Part shown: one piece after another, positions 7,557 to 15,268 of the stretch
Position numbering within the stretch: the stretch's first letter is position 1
How the letters are laid out: each line of letters begins with the position of its first letter
NCBI GenBank assembly: GCA_016933675.1
Contig: JAFGAM010000010.1
Coordinates: forward strand, 1 to 50,529
From: Candidatus Anaeroferrophillacea bacterium
Lineage (GTDB): Bacteria > Desulfobacterota > Anaeroferrophillalia > Anaeroferrophillales > Anaeroferrophillaceae
DNA length: 50,529 nt
Reading direction: 5' to 3'
Notes under the pieces: model-generated
What the model saw: the letters and a program-made list of their open reading frames with translations, nothing else
Told to the model about the DNA's origin: nothing
Database searches by the model: none
Translations under genes and position numbers: made by a program

Positions 7557-8372
7557 ATGACCACGAACATTCAATCAGCCGCCCCGCGTGCCGCCTCCCC
7601 CGCCACCTGTCTGCGCGAGCTGGGAGCGGAGGATTTCTACCGTCACGGCAACCACTACCTGGTGGTCAGCGGCGACAACGAGCTGATCCGCCTGAACCAT
7701 CTCGCACGGGTCACCGACCGCCGCCTGCTCACGCCGGCGGAACGCTTTCAGTTCAAACTGCTGCACCATCTCGGTCCGACCATGGCGGGCATCAAACCGA
7801 TGACGGTGATGCGCCTCTTTCCCCGCGACCTGCCCGAATGCGCCACCTGCCGCCAGGCCTGGAATGGGGTCAAAAACGAGTTCGCCACCCTGGCGGCGCT
7901 GGATTACCGCGTGCTTCCGGAACGTGATACCCCGCGGCCGGGACAGACGGTAATCTTTTTCCATCGTGAGTCCTGCGCCCGGCTGCTGGCGGTACACGTG
8001 GTGCGCCGTTTCATGACCGAACGGGGCTTTCCCGCCGCCGTCTGCCGGCCGGACCCTTTCATCGCCGGCTGCCTCGAGCGCTGGAGCAGCGACGGCACCC
8101 TGCCGGCGGAGTTGGGCCTGCTCATGGGCATCCCGCTGAAGGACGTCCGCGGCTACCTGCACCGCGACCGGCACCGACATCTCCTTACCCGCGGCTGGAA
8201 TATCTACGATTCGCTTCATCCCTCACTGCTGCTGCACCGAACCTACAAACGCCTGCGACACTACGCCGCCATGAGTTTCCTGAGTTATCCCTTTCAGCGC
8301 ATAACCCGGCGGCTTGCCGGCAGCGGCATGATCGGCCGCCTCGATCTGCTCTACGCCGCCCCGCGAAGCTGA
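7557..8372 (+). CDS. DUF3793 family protein
   Basis: 271 residues, cytoplasmic, with AAAGGAGTTACC before the ATG. Family signatures are visible in order: HLGPTMAGIKPMTVMRLF near residue 70-90, a paired-Cys motif ECATCRQAW, IFFHRESCARLL near 140, and ELGLLMGIPLKDVRGYLHRD near 195. DUF3793 proteins occur in strict anaerobes, often next to flavodoxin or iron-regulated genes, and here a flavodoxin lies 1 kb downstream. The biochemical function is unknown; the conserved Cys and His residues suggest metal or redox chemistry. About 45 residues at the C-terminus (after GWNIYDSLH) go beyond the usual family core. Confidence 0.85.
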   Translation: MTTNIQSAAPRAASPATCLRELGAEDFYRHGNHYLVVSGDNELIRLNHLARVTDRRLLTPAERFQFKLLHHLGPTMAGIKPMTVMRLFPRDLPECATCRQAWNGVKNEFATLAALDYRVLPERDTPRPGQTVIFFHRESCARLLAVHVVRRFMTERGFPAAVCRPDPFIAGCLERWSSDGTLPAELGLLMGIPLKDVRGYLHRDRHRHLLTRGWNIYDSLHPSLLLHRTYKRLRHYAAMSFLSYPFQRITRRLAGSGMIGRLDLLYAAPRS

Positions 8373-8415
8373 ATCGCCGGGCTCCCGACACGGCAACCGG
8401 AAAGGATGATCCATA

Positions 8416-9150
8416 ATGAACGCCACCGCCCAGCAGCCACTGATCACGCCCTTCCGGCCGCCACGGCTGTCGCCGACCGACTGGCGCATCGTCGCCGATT
8501 CCGCGCTGTTCCGCGAGCTGCCGCAGGAAACCGCCGCCAACCTCGTCGCTCCGGCGCGGGAAGCCGCCATCGGCCGCGGCACGGTACTCTTCCGCCAGGA
8601 CGAACTCGCGCACGGCTGTTACCTGGTACTCAGCGGCAAAATCAAGCATATCATCCTCGCCCCCTGCGGCCGCGAGTGCGTGTTGCGGGTCAGCGGGCCC
8701 GGAGATCCCCTGGGCCTGACGGCGATGTTCAACGACGGCCGCTACCGGGTGACCGCCGAGGCCATCACCCCGGCGCGGCTGTTGCTCTTCCCCCGCGGCT
8801 CGTTCCTCGACTGCCTCGCCCGCGAACCGGTATTCACCCGCGCCGTTCTCGGAGTGATGGCGGCGGTTACCGACCGCACCGACCGCCGGGTATACTGCCA
8901 GCGCATGCTCCCGGGCACGGCGCGGGTGGCCCGGTTTTTGCTCGATACCGGCCACCCCGAACCGGTCGGCACCACGCTGCGCTGCGAACTGAAACCGCTG
9001 CAACTGACTGCGGCCCAGATCGGCATCGCCCGGGAAACCATGCACCGCATCCTCGACGCCCTCGCCCGCCGGGGCGCGATCAGCTACCGCCAGGGGGTGG
9101 TCCGCATCCTCGACGAACACACCCTCGACACCATCGCCGGCGAAGGCTGA
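8416..9150 (+). CDS. Crp/Fnr-family regulator with a CRP-type recognition helix
   Basis: 244 residues: a cyclic-nucleotide-binding-type beta-roll (about 30-145, GTVLFRQDELAHGCYLVLSGKI), a dimerisation helix, and a C-terminal winged helix (about 170-240). The recognition helix reads ARETMHRIL, keeping the Arg-Glu-x-x-x-Arg residues of E. coli CRP (SRETVGRIL) and not those of FNR, so TGTGA half-sites are predicted. The phosphate-binding cassette of CRP (with RSA) is not conserved (GLTAMFNDGRYRV), so cAMP is unlikely. Several cysteines (CGREC, CYLV, DCLA) are present but not the FNR N-terminal cluster. It may be HcpR-like. Four matching operators occur in this window. Confidence 0.85.
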   Translation: MNATAQQPLITPFRPPRLSPTDWRIVADSALFRELPQETAANLVAPAREAAIGRGTVLFRQDELAHGCYLVLSGKIKHIILAPCGRECVLRVSGPGDPLGLTAMFNDGRYRVTAEAITPARLLLFPRGSFLDCLAREPVFTRAVLGVMAAVTDRTDRRVYCQRMLPGTARVARFLLDTGHPEPVGTTLRCELKPLQLTAAQIGIARETMHRILDALARRGAISYRQGVVRILDEHTLDTIAGEG

Positions 9151-9274
9151 ACGCGCCGCGGGCGATGATTTCAATACGGCCGCGGGTCGTGCGGTAGTGA
9201 TCCTGGCGGACAACCTTGGAAACCAACCGGAACGGTTGAAAAAATGAGGATGACATTGCAACAAAATACAAAAA

Positions 9275-9317
9275 TGTGACCGGGGTCACAGACGGCGGCA
9301 CCAAAAGATGGCATGAC
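9275..9317 (+). promoter_or_regulatory. CRP-type operator and class II promoter of the flavodoxin operon
   Basis: TGTGACCGGGGTCACA at 9275-9290 is a perfect TGTGA-N6-TCACA palindrome. An extended -10 (TG at 9309-9310, hexamer CATGAC 9312-9317) follows, placing the start near 9324 and the operator centre at -41.5. The same geometry recurs at 22084, 23072 and 26067. Confidence 0.7.
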
Positions 9318-9388
9318 AGCATATGTTAGAAGGATCAAACAATAAGCAACGCGACAAACTCTACTTGAACAAACAAAGGAGCACCGTC

Positions 9389-9847
9389 ATGAAGGCACTG
9401 ATCGTCTACTGCTCGACCACCGGCACCACCGAACAGCTTGCGTTCATCCTCAAGGAACACCTGGAGGAACGCAAGATAACCGCCGTCATCGAGGAAGCCC
9501 CGGACGTCGATACGCAGCTCATCGAAGATTGCGATCTGCTGCTGCTGGGCTGTTCCACCTGGGGTGAAGGCGACCTGCAGGAGGATTTCGAGAAATTGTC
9601 CGACCGGTTCGAAGACATCGATTTCGAAGGGCGCATATTCGCCGTTTTCGGTGCCGGCGACGAGGACGGCTACCCCGACACCTTCTGCGCCGCAGTGGAC
9701 ACCCTCGAGGAAAAGGTCGGCAGCCTGGGCGGCATCATGGCCACCCCGGGCTTGCGCATCAGCGACGGCGACGACAACGTCGGCGCCCGCGTGCGGGACT
9801 GGGCTGACCTCGCCCTGGAGGGCATGAAACAGCGGAGGCGGTCATGA
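9389..9847 (+). CDS. Flavodoxin
   Basis: 152 residues, typical of short-chain flavodoxin. The start MKALIVYCSTTG at 9389 has CAAAGGAGCACCGTC upstream; the longer frame from 9323 begins at the predicted transcription start. The FMN phosphate loop is STTGTTEQ, the first isoalloxazine loop is STWGEGDLQEDF (with Trp), and the second is GAGDEDGYPDTFC, which replaces the usual Tyr region with DGYPD. It is highly acidic, as expected for a soluble one-electron or two-electron carrier. It overlaps the next gene by 4 bases (ATGA) and lies behind a CRP-type promoter, next to the CRP-family gene. Confidence 0.9.
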   Translation: MKALIVYCSTTGTTEQLAFILKEHLEERKITAVIEEAPDVDTQLIEDCDLLLLGCSTWGEGDLQEDFEKLSDRFEDIDFEGRIFAVFGAGDEDGYPDTFCAAVDTLEEKVGSLGGIMATPGLRISDGDDNVGARVRDWADLALEGMKQRRRS

Positions 9848-10191
9848 ACAGCACCCCCGGCACCGGCGTATTCTCCCGCGGCGGCATCTTCACCCCCGGC
9901 GCGGATGTCGAACGGCCCCGGAACCGGCGCAGTCTGTCCGCCCCGGCGCTGGTGGCGCAGTACATCGTCGGCCGTCTCGGCGGCATCGCCGCCGAACTCA
10001 ACAGCCCGGCCGACATCACTCTGGACTTCCGGCCGCTGGAACGTACCGCCCGGATCATCGGCGTCAGTGCCGACATGGTACAGCGGGTCATCGAGCTCTT
10101 CGCCGACCGCCGGCTGATCGAAAACCACCAGGGCCGCGTCGTCGTCACCAACCTGACCGGCATCCGCCGGCTTGCCGCCGACCATCAGTAG
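9844..10191 (+). CDS. Stand-alone Crp-type winged-helix DNA-binding protein
   Basis: 115 residues, translationally coupled to flavodoxin through an ATGA overlap. The C-terminal ~75 residues look like the DNA-binding domain of a Crp/Fnr protein: VAQYIVGRLGGIAAEL, then LERTARIIGVSADMVQRVIELFADRRLIE and a wing RVVVTNLTGIRRLA. There is no room for the cNMP-type sensor domain; the first ~35 residues are Gly/Pro/Arg-rich and unlike anything I recognise. It may be a single-domain regulator or the surviving half of a former regulator. The recognition helix (SADMVQRV) lacks the Arg-Glu pair of the regulator at 8416, so it should read a different site. Confidence 0.65.
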   Translation: MNSTPGTGVFSRGGIFTPGADVERPRNRRSLSAPALVAQYIVGRLGGIAAELNSPADITLDFRPLERTARIIGVSADMVQRVIELFADRRLIENHQGRVVVTNLTGIRRLAADHQ

Positions 10192-10227
10192 GGTGGCCGG
10201 CGAACATCCACCATGAGGAACACAACC

Positions 10228-11043
10228 ATGGAAACCCAACATCCCATACCCCTCGCCGCGGCTTTCGACCCGGCCGTTGTGGAACAGCGCCGCCCGGCGC
10301 CGGAATGCGACGGCAAGGTTTCGCGCCGGAATCCAGCCCCGATCAGACTGGAAACGAAGATGTCCTTCAACCACCAGACCCTGCGGGAGCAGGTTGTCGA
10401 ACTGCTGCGCACCGCGATCATCGACCAGCGCCTGGTCCCCGGTGAGCGAATCCTCGAACTGGACCTGGCCAACAGCCTGAACGTCAGCCGCACCCCGGTA
10501 CGCGAGGCCCTGCACCAGCTCGAAGCCGAGGGATTCCTGTGCATCATCCCCCGCCGGGGGGTGATGGTCACCGACATCGACGAGCGCGACATCAGCGAAT
10601 TTTACGAGATCCGCGAACTGCTGGAGACCCATGCGGCGCGCCGGGCGGCGGCGGTGATCACCCACGCCCAGGTCGAGGAGCTGCGAGGCCTCAACCGGTC
10701 GGTCTGCGGTCATGCCGGCAGGCGCGCGCTGACGGCGATGACCCGGGCGCACAACGATTTCCACCTGCGCATCGTTGCCATTGGCGACAACCGCAAGATG
10801 CACGAGTATCTCAAGAACCTGAACCGCCAGTTCCTGCGGCTCAGGTTCATGATCTCCGCCGCGCCGGATCTGGACGAACTGCTGAGCTGCCACGACCGCA
10901 TCATCGACGCCCTGAAGGCCGGCAACGGTGACCGCGCCGCCGCCGCGATGCGCAACAACCTGCGGCTCGGCTGCCGGATGCTCATCGCCATGCGGCGCGA
11001 AAACGGGAGCGAACGGCCGCGGCGGATGATGGCTCTGTCCTGA
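10228..11043 (+). CDS. GntR/FadR-family transcriptional regulator (FCD domain)
   Basis: 271 residues from the ATG at 10228, which has ATGAGGAAC eight bases upstream; an ATG at 10213 is also possible. The GntR winged helix is at about 55-120 (TLREQVVELLRTAIIDQRLVPGERI, NVSRTPVREALHQLEAEGF), followed by the all-helical FCD effector domain (EFYEIRELLETHAARRAA ... HNDFHLRIV ... HDRIIDALKAGNGDRAAAAM). The metal/effector ligands of FCD domains (Asp in HNDFH, and HDRI) are in place. The N-terminal ~45 residues are extra; ATG 10360 would give a normal 227-residue protein. The effector is probably a small organic acid, not identifiable here. Confidence 0.85.
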   Translation: METQHPIPLAAAFDPAVVEQRRPAPECDGKVSRRNPAPIRLETKMSFNHQTLREQVVELLRTAIIDQRLVPGERILELDLANSLNVSRTPVREALHQLEAEGFLCIIPRRGVMVTDIDERDISEFYEIRELLETHAARRAAAVITHAQVEELRGLNRSVCGHAGRRALTAMTRAHNDFHLRIVAIGDNRKMHEYLKNLNRQFLRLRFMISAAPDLDELLSCHDRIIDALKAGNGDRAAAAMRNNLRLGCRMLIAMRRENGSERPRRMMALS

Positions 11044-11100
11044 GCGAGAAACCCAACGACCACCGCTCACCGGCTTCGATTATAGGAGGATCACGTCACC

Positions 11101-11442
11101 ATGCGGCACCGAAACAACAACATTATGCCCGGCATCGTCATTGCCGTCGCCGTCGCCCTGCTGCCGTGGGCCGTCCCCGGCCACGCCCATTCACCGATCT
11201 TCACCTGCTTCGCCAACGGCGACGGCTCCGTCACCTGCGAGGGCGCCTTCTCCGACGGCTCCAGCGCCGCCGGCGCCGCCGTCGAGGTGCGTGACGGCAA
11301 GGGCAGGGTCCTGACCCGCAAGACACTCGATTTCACCGGCACGGTGGAACTGGAACGGCCGGCGACGAAGGATTTCGTCATCATCTTCGACGGCGGCCCG
11401 AACCACACCATCGAGGTGCGGCCGGGGGATATCCGGCCGTAA
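11101..11442 (+). CDS. Small exported protein, Ig-like, unknown function
   Basis: 113 residues with GGAGGATCACGTCACC before the ATG. A signal peptide (hydrophobic IVIAVAVALLPWAVPG) is cleaved near GHA. The mature ~85 residues begin HSPIFTCFANGDGSVTCEGAFSDG and end with a beta-rich stretch including FDGGPNHTIEV. Two cysteines may form a disulfide. The fold and the mature N-terminal His recall small periplasmic proteins of cobalt/nickel transport clusters (CbiL/NikL-like), but the match is by eye only. It stands alone between the GntR gene and the secretin operon, and a strong hairpin follows. Confidence 0.65.
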   Translation: MRHRNNNIMPGIVIAVAVALLPWAVPGHAHSPIFTCFANGDGSVTCEGAFSDGSSAAGAAVEVRDGKGRVLTRKTLDFTGTVELERPATKDFVIIFDGGPNHTIEVRPGDIRP

Positions 11443-11489
11443 CCCCGGTCCCTCAACACCGCCGGAACGGTACCGCACCAGACACCCGA

Positions 11490-11531
11490 CCGCACCAGGC
11501 CCCGGCCGTAACCGGCCGGGGCCTGGTGCGG
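11490..11531 (+). repeat. Perfect 19-bp hairpin just before the pilus operon
   Basis: Arms 11490-11508 (CCGCACCAGGCCCCGGCCG) and 11513-11531 around a TAAC tetraloop. It ends four bases before the ATG at 11536. There is no T-run; it may end the upstream transcript with help, or mask translation of the next gene. No Shine-Dalgarno is visible outside it. Confidence 0.75.
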
Positions 11532-11535
11532 CGCC

Positions 11536-12300
11536 ATGTATCCAGCGCTGAAAACCCGTCACATCAAGGTCCGGGAGATCCGCCGGCGGGAATGCCACGG
11601 CCTGCTGCTGACCGGTGACGCCGCCCCGCACCTGCTGACCAGCGACGATTACCGCCCGGTACGGCTCCCCCTGGTAAAATACGATCCCGACCGGATGGAT
11701 TTCAAGCTGATCGTCAACCCCCCGTACCGCACGGCGATCCGGTCGGACGATGCCGTCATCCGGGCGGTGGCCATGGACCGGGAATACAACGTTCTGGCAC
11801 GCTGCACCCACCCCATGTCCCGAGCCGCATGGACGATGCCCCAGACGGTGCGCCAGGTGCTGTTTCCCTTCAGCCCGCGCCCGGCGGCGGTTGACGGCGC
11901 CGCACCCGCATCCCCCGTCCCCGACAACACCGCCCGCACCACCGGCGCCGGGCAGGCCGCAACCAGGCAGTCTCCGCCCGGGCAGGCCGCAACCGATCAG
12001 GGCCCGGCCGCCCGGACCGCGGCCCGCAGCCCCTTCGACGAATCCTCCGCCGCCATCGTCCCCGACTATCGCTACGAGGAAGCGGCGGCGGCGATGCGGC
12101 TGACGGGGGTCATCGGCGGCAACGACACCCGCCGGGCCATCGTCCTGCTGGACGGCCGCTACCAGATCGTCGCCCCGGGCGCACGCCTGAACGTCACCCT
12201 CAACGGCCTGCCGCACATCTACACCGTCCGTGCCATTGCCGCCCGGGAACTGACGGTGGTCACCGCCGACGGCCGCCGGATGACGGTGGAAAGCCGATGA
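11536..12300 (+). CDS. PilP/GspC-like secretion-system assembly protein
   Basis: 254 residues if the ATG at 11536 is used; this start has no ribosome site and abuts a hairpin, so internal starts (such as the ATG at 11695, MDFKLIVNPP) are possible. The C-terminal ~70 residues (MRLTGVIGGNDTRRAIVLLDGRYQIVAPGARLN ... LTVVTADGRR) resemble the homology region of PilP/GspC proteins, which link the inner-membrane platform to the secretin. The middle is Ala/Pro/Gly/Thr-rich with a short internal repeat (GQAAT twice), as in PilP linkers. No transmembrane helix was found, unusual for GspC. The stop overlaps the secretin start (ATGA). Confidence 0.6.
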   Translation: MYPALKTRHIKVREIRRRECHGLLLTGDAAPHLLTSDDYRPVRLPLVKYDPDRMDFKLIVNPPYRTAIRSDDAVIRAVAMDREYNVLARCTHPMSRAAWTMPQTVRQVLFPFSPRPAAVDGAAPASPVPDNTARTTGAGQAATRQSPPGQAATDQGPAARTAARSPFDESSAAIVPDYRYEEAAAAMRLTGVIGGNDTRRAIVLLDGRYQIVAPGARLNVTLNGLPHIYTVRAIAARELTVVTADGRRMTVESR

Positions 12301-14180
12301 AATTGCTCCGCACGCTCCTTTTCGCGGCGCTTGCCGCGGCACCGCTGCTGGGTTCCGGCTGTGCCGGCATCTCCCCCGCGCCCCCCTGGAATCCCATCGC
12401 CGCCGCGGCGCCGGAGCCGCCGGCGCCGGCGCTGGCAGAGACTGATCTGAGTGCCGAAAAGCCCCTCTTCCGGATCATCGGCGGCACCGCGGTAGACGGC
12501 TCCGGCGCCGGTTCATCAGGACAGCCCCAGGGTACCGCCGGCGTGGCCGCCGCCCTCCCGTCGGCACCCGCACCGGCGCGGCCGCCGCTGGAACGGCGGG
12601 TGGAACTCATTCAGGTCCGCGCCGTACCCACGGCGGTGGTGGTGGAAACCCTCACCGATCTCTTCCCCGGCAACGTCATCGCCACCCCGGAAGCCCAGGC
12701 CCGGCCGATCACCGTCTACGTCCGGGATGTCACCCTGCGCCAGGCCATCGAGGCGATCTGCCGCCTCAACGACCTGTGGTACCGGGAGGAACCGGGCATC
12801 GTCACCCTGATGACCACGGGGGAATACGCCAACGAGATGGTCGTCCGCCGCCACGACCGCACCCGCTCCTACAACCTGCGCTACGCCAACGCCGTCGACC
12901 TGGCGCGGATCGTCCAGGCGCTCATGGGTTCCCAGGTCCACTACGCCGACATCGGCGCCGAAGAGGCCTACGGCTACGTGGAGGAATCTTCGGGCGGCGG
13001 CGGCGGCGGCGCCGGGGCGACAACACCCGAGCTGCTCACCGCCGCCGACCGCGAGAAGATCATCAAGCTCGGCCTGGCCGACCGGCTGGACAACCTGGTG
13101 CAGGTCTCCGAAGAGATCGGCAAGCCCCTGCCGGCGGTGATCACCGTTTTCAAACGCAACAACTGCATCCTCGCCCGCTCCCTGGACGACGCCATCCTCA
13201 CCGACATCGGCCACATCATCGAGGCCCTGGACACCCCCACCAGCCAGGTACTGCTGGAGCTGCGCATTCTCCAGGTCAACCTCGACGACGGCTTCGAGAG
13301 TTTTTTCCAGTTCGATTACAAAAACCGTACCCTGCAGAACATCGACGGCCGCCAGACGATCACCCCGGCGGGCTTCTCCACCCTGCCCTTCACCACCGGC
13401 GGCTCGGCCGCCGGCGGCGGCACCCTGCCCGGCGGCATCGGGCTGTCGGCCTCGACCCTGCAGTACAGCTTCATCAACGATCTGATCAGCGCCCGACTGG
13501 AATTCTATGCCCGCGAGGGCCGTCTGGAGACCCTGGCAACGCCGTTCCTCATGTCGGCCAACAACTCGACGGTGGAGTTCTTCGTCGGCGAGGAGATCCC
13601 GCTGCGCGAGGACGTGGAGACCAAGACCGTCTTCGACGACGAGGGCAACGTGGTCCAGACGCTGTTCGAATTCACCGTCGAGGAGAAGGAACTGGGCACC
13701 GACGTGGTGATCACCTCGTTCATCAACGACGACGGCACCATCACCATGAACCTGGAGGCGGAGATCTCCAACCCGAAGTACAACATCACCCAGCTCACGG
13801 TTATCGACGACGCCACCGGCGCCACCCTCCAGTTCCCCCTCGATGGCACCGACGTCAACGAGATCAAGACCATCATCACCGCCCAGCCGGAGCAGTCCCT
13901 GGCCATCGGCGGCATCATCCGCGAAAACGTCGACCGCCAGGAGCTGAAGGTGCCGCTGCTCGGCGACGTGCCGCTGCTGGGCAACCTGTTCAAGAAGCGT
14001 CAGGATCTGACCAAAAAAACGGAGACCATCATCGTCATCACCCCCCATGTGATCAGCCACCCCGACGTCGCCGGGAAGATAACCGCCGAGTTCCTCGCCC
14101 GCCGCAGCTCCCACTCCGCCGGTGACGGCGGCGAGCGGCACCTCGCCCCCTACCCGACCCCGCGGGAGCCGAAGCCGTGA
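12297..14180 (+). CDS. Secretin of a type IV pilus/type II secretion-like system
   Basis: 627 residues forming the outer-membrane channel. The N-terminus MKLLRTLLFAALAAAPLLGSGCAG has a lipoprotein-like signal with Cys near 22. After a Pro/Ala-rich linker come a secretin/TonB-type short domain (about 100-165, RAVPTAVVVETLTDLF), N-domains with a YNLRYANAVDLARIVQALMG repeat, a Gly-rich hinge (GGGGGGAG), and the C-terminal secretin domain with the signature VPLLGDVPLLGNLFKKR, then TIIVITPHVI. It most resembles PilQ/MshL-type secretins. It overlaps the genes on both sides by 4 bases, so the operon is tightly coupled. Confidence 0.88.
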   Translation: MKLLRTLLFAALAAAPLLGSGCAGISPAPPWNPIAAAAPEPPAPALAETDLSAEKPLFRIIGGTAVDGSGAGSSGQPQGTAGVAAALPSAPAPARPPLERRVELIQVRAVPTAVVVETLTDLFPGNVIATPEAQARPITVYVRDVTLRQAIEAICRLNDLWYREEPGIVTLMTTGEYANEMVVRRHDRTRSYNLRYANAVDLARIVQALMGSQVHYADIGAEEAYGYVEESSGGGGGGAGATTPELLTAADREKIIKLGLADRLDNLVQVSEEIGKPLPAVITVFKRNNCILARSLDDAILTDIGHIIEALDTPTSQVLLELRILQVNLDDGFESFFQFDYKNRTLQNIDGRQTITPAGFSTLPFTTGGSAAGGGTLPGGIGLSASTLQYSFINDLISARLEFYAREGRLETLATPFLMSANNSTVEFFVGEEIPLREDVETKTVFDDEGNVVQTLFEFTVEEKELGTDVVITSFINDDGTITMNLEAEISNPKYNITQLTVIDDATGATLQFPLDGTDVNEIKTIITAQPEQSLAIGGIIRENVDRQELKVPLLGDVPLLGNLFKKRQDLTKKTETIIVITPHVISHPDVAGKITAEFLARRSSHSAGDGGERHLAPYPTPREPKP

Positions 14181-15268
14181 CCGCCGCCACCATCATCCCG
14201 CCGCGGCTCCGGGAACTCCTCGCCCGCACCCGGGAGCAGGGCTCGTCCGACCTCCACCTGAGCGCGAACATGCCCCCGGTGCTGCGCATCCGCGGCGAAC
14301 TGCGGCCGCTGGCGGACGAGCCCGTCCTCGACGCCGACGCCATCAGCGCCCTGGTGACGGCGGTGCTGCCGCCGCGTCACCGGGAGGTGCTGGCGGAACG
14401 GAAATCCATCGATCTGGGCTTCAGCGTGCCCCAGGTGGGGCGCTTCCGCCTCGCGGCCTACTACCAACGCGGCGCCCTGTCGGCGGTCCTCCGTCTGCTG
14501 GCCGACGGCACCCCGACGTTCGCCGATCTCGGCCTGCCGGACAGCCTTGCCCGGCTGGCGGACACCCGCGACGGCCTCATTCTCGTCACCGGCCCCACCG
14601 GATCGGGTAAGCCCACCACCCTGGCGACCCTCATCGACGAGATCAACCGCCGCCACCGCTACAACATCATCACCATCGAGGACCCCATCGAGTACGTCCA
14701 CGAGAACGACCATTGCGTCATCAATCAGCGCGAACTGCACGTCGATGTATCCTCCTTCGCCGACGCCCTCAGGGACGCCCTGCGGGCCGACCCCGACGTC
14801 ATCCTGGTGGGCGAGATGCGCGACCTGGAAACCATCCGCACCGCCATCATGGCGGCGGAAACCGGCCACCTGGTGTTCTCCACCCTGCACTCCCGCGACT
14901 GCATCTCCACCATCAACCGCATCGTCGGGGTATTCTCCGAACACGAGCAGAACCACATCCGCCAGCAGCTCTCCTCCGCTTTGCGCGCGGTGGTCTCCCA
15001 ACGCCTGCTGCCCCGCGCCGCCGGCGGCGGCCGGGTGCCGGCGGTGGAGATCATGTTCACCACCGCCGGCATCGCCAACCTCGTGCGCCAGGGCAAGGAC
15101 GAGATGATCTACTCGGCCATCGAGACCGGCATCAACCACGGCATGCAGACCATGGAACAGTCGCTCATCCGCCTCATCGATACCGGCGAGATCAGCGTCG
15201 AGACCGGCACTACCGCCGCCCGGCGGCCCGACCTGCTGCAAAAGCGCATGTCCCTGCGGAGGAAATGA
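14177..15268 (+). CDS. pilT: PilT-type secretion ATPase with altered Walker A
   Basis: 363 residues, GTG start overlapping the secretin stop, with GGGAG upstream. A PilT/PilB family hexameric ATPase: N-terminal PAS-like domain (SSDLHLSANMPPVLRIRGEL), then Walker A GPTGSGKPTT at about residue 138, an Asp-box (IEDPIEYVH), Walker B (DPDVILVGEMRD), and a His-box (GHLVFSTLHS). The Walker A Ser/Thr after Lys, which binds Mg-ATP, is Pro here. The length and lack of a zinc motif fit PilT retraction ATPases (usually ~345 residues). The Pro change may cripple ATP hydrolysis unless the next Thr substitutes. It is immediately followed by the PilB-like gene. Confidence 0.87.
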   Translation: MTAATIIPPRLRELLARTREQGSSDLHLSANMPPVLRIRGELRPLADEPVLDADAISALVTAVLPPRHREVLAERKSIDLGFSVPQVGRFRLAAYYQRGALSAVLRLLADGTPTFADLGLPDSLARLADTRDGLILVTGPTGSGKPTTLATLIDEINRRHRYNIITIEDPIEYVHENDHCVINQRELHVDVSSFADALRDALRADPDVILVGEMRDLETIRTAIMAAETGHLVFSTLHSRDCISTINRIVGVFSEHEQNHIRQQLSSALRAVVSQRLLPRAAGGGRVPAVEIMFTTAGIANLVRQGKDEMIYSAIETGINHGMQTMEQSLIRLIDTGEISVETGTTAARRPDLLQKRMSLRRK

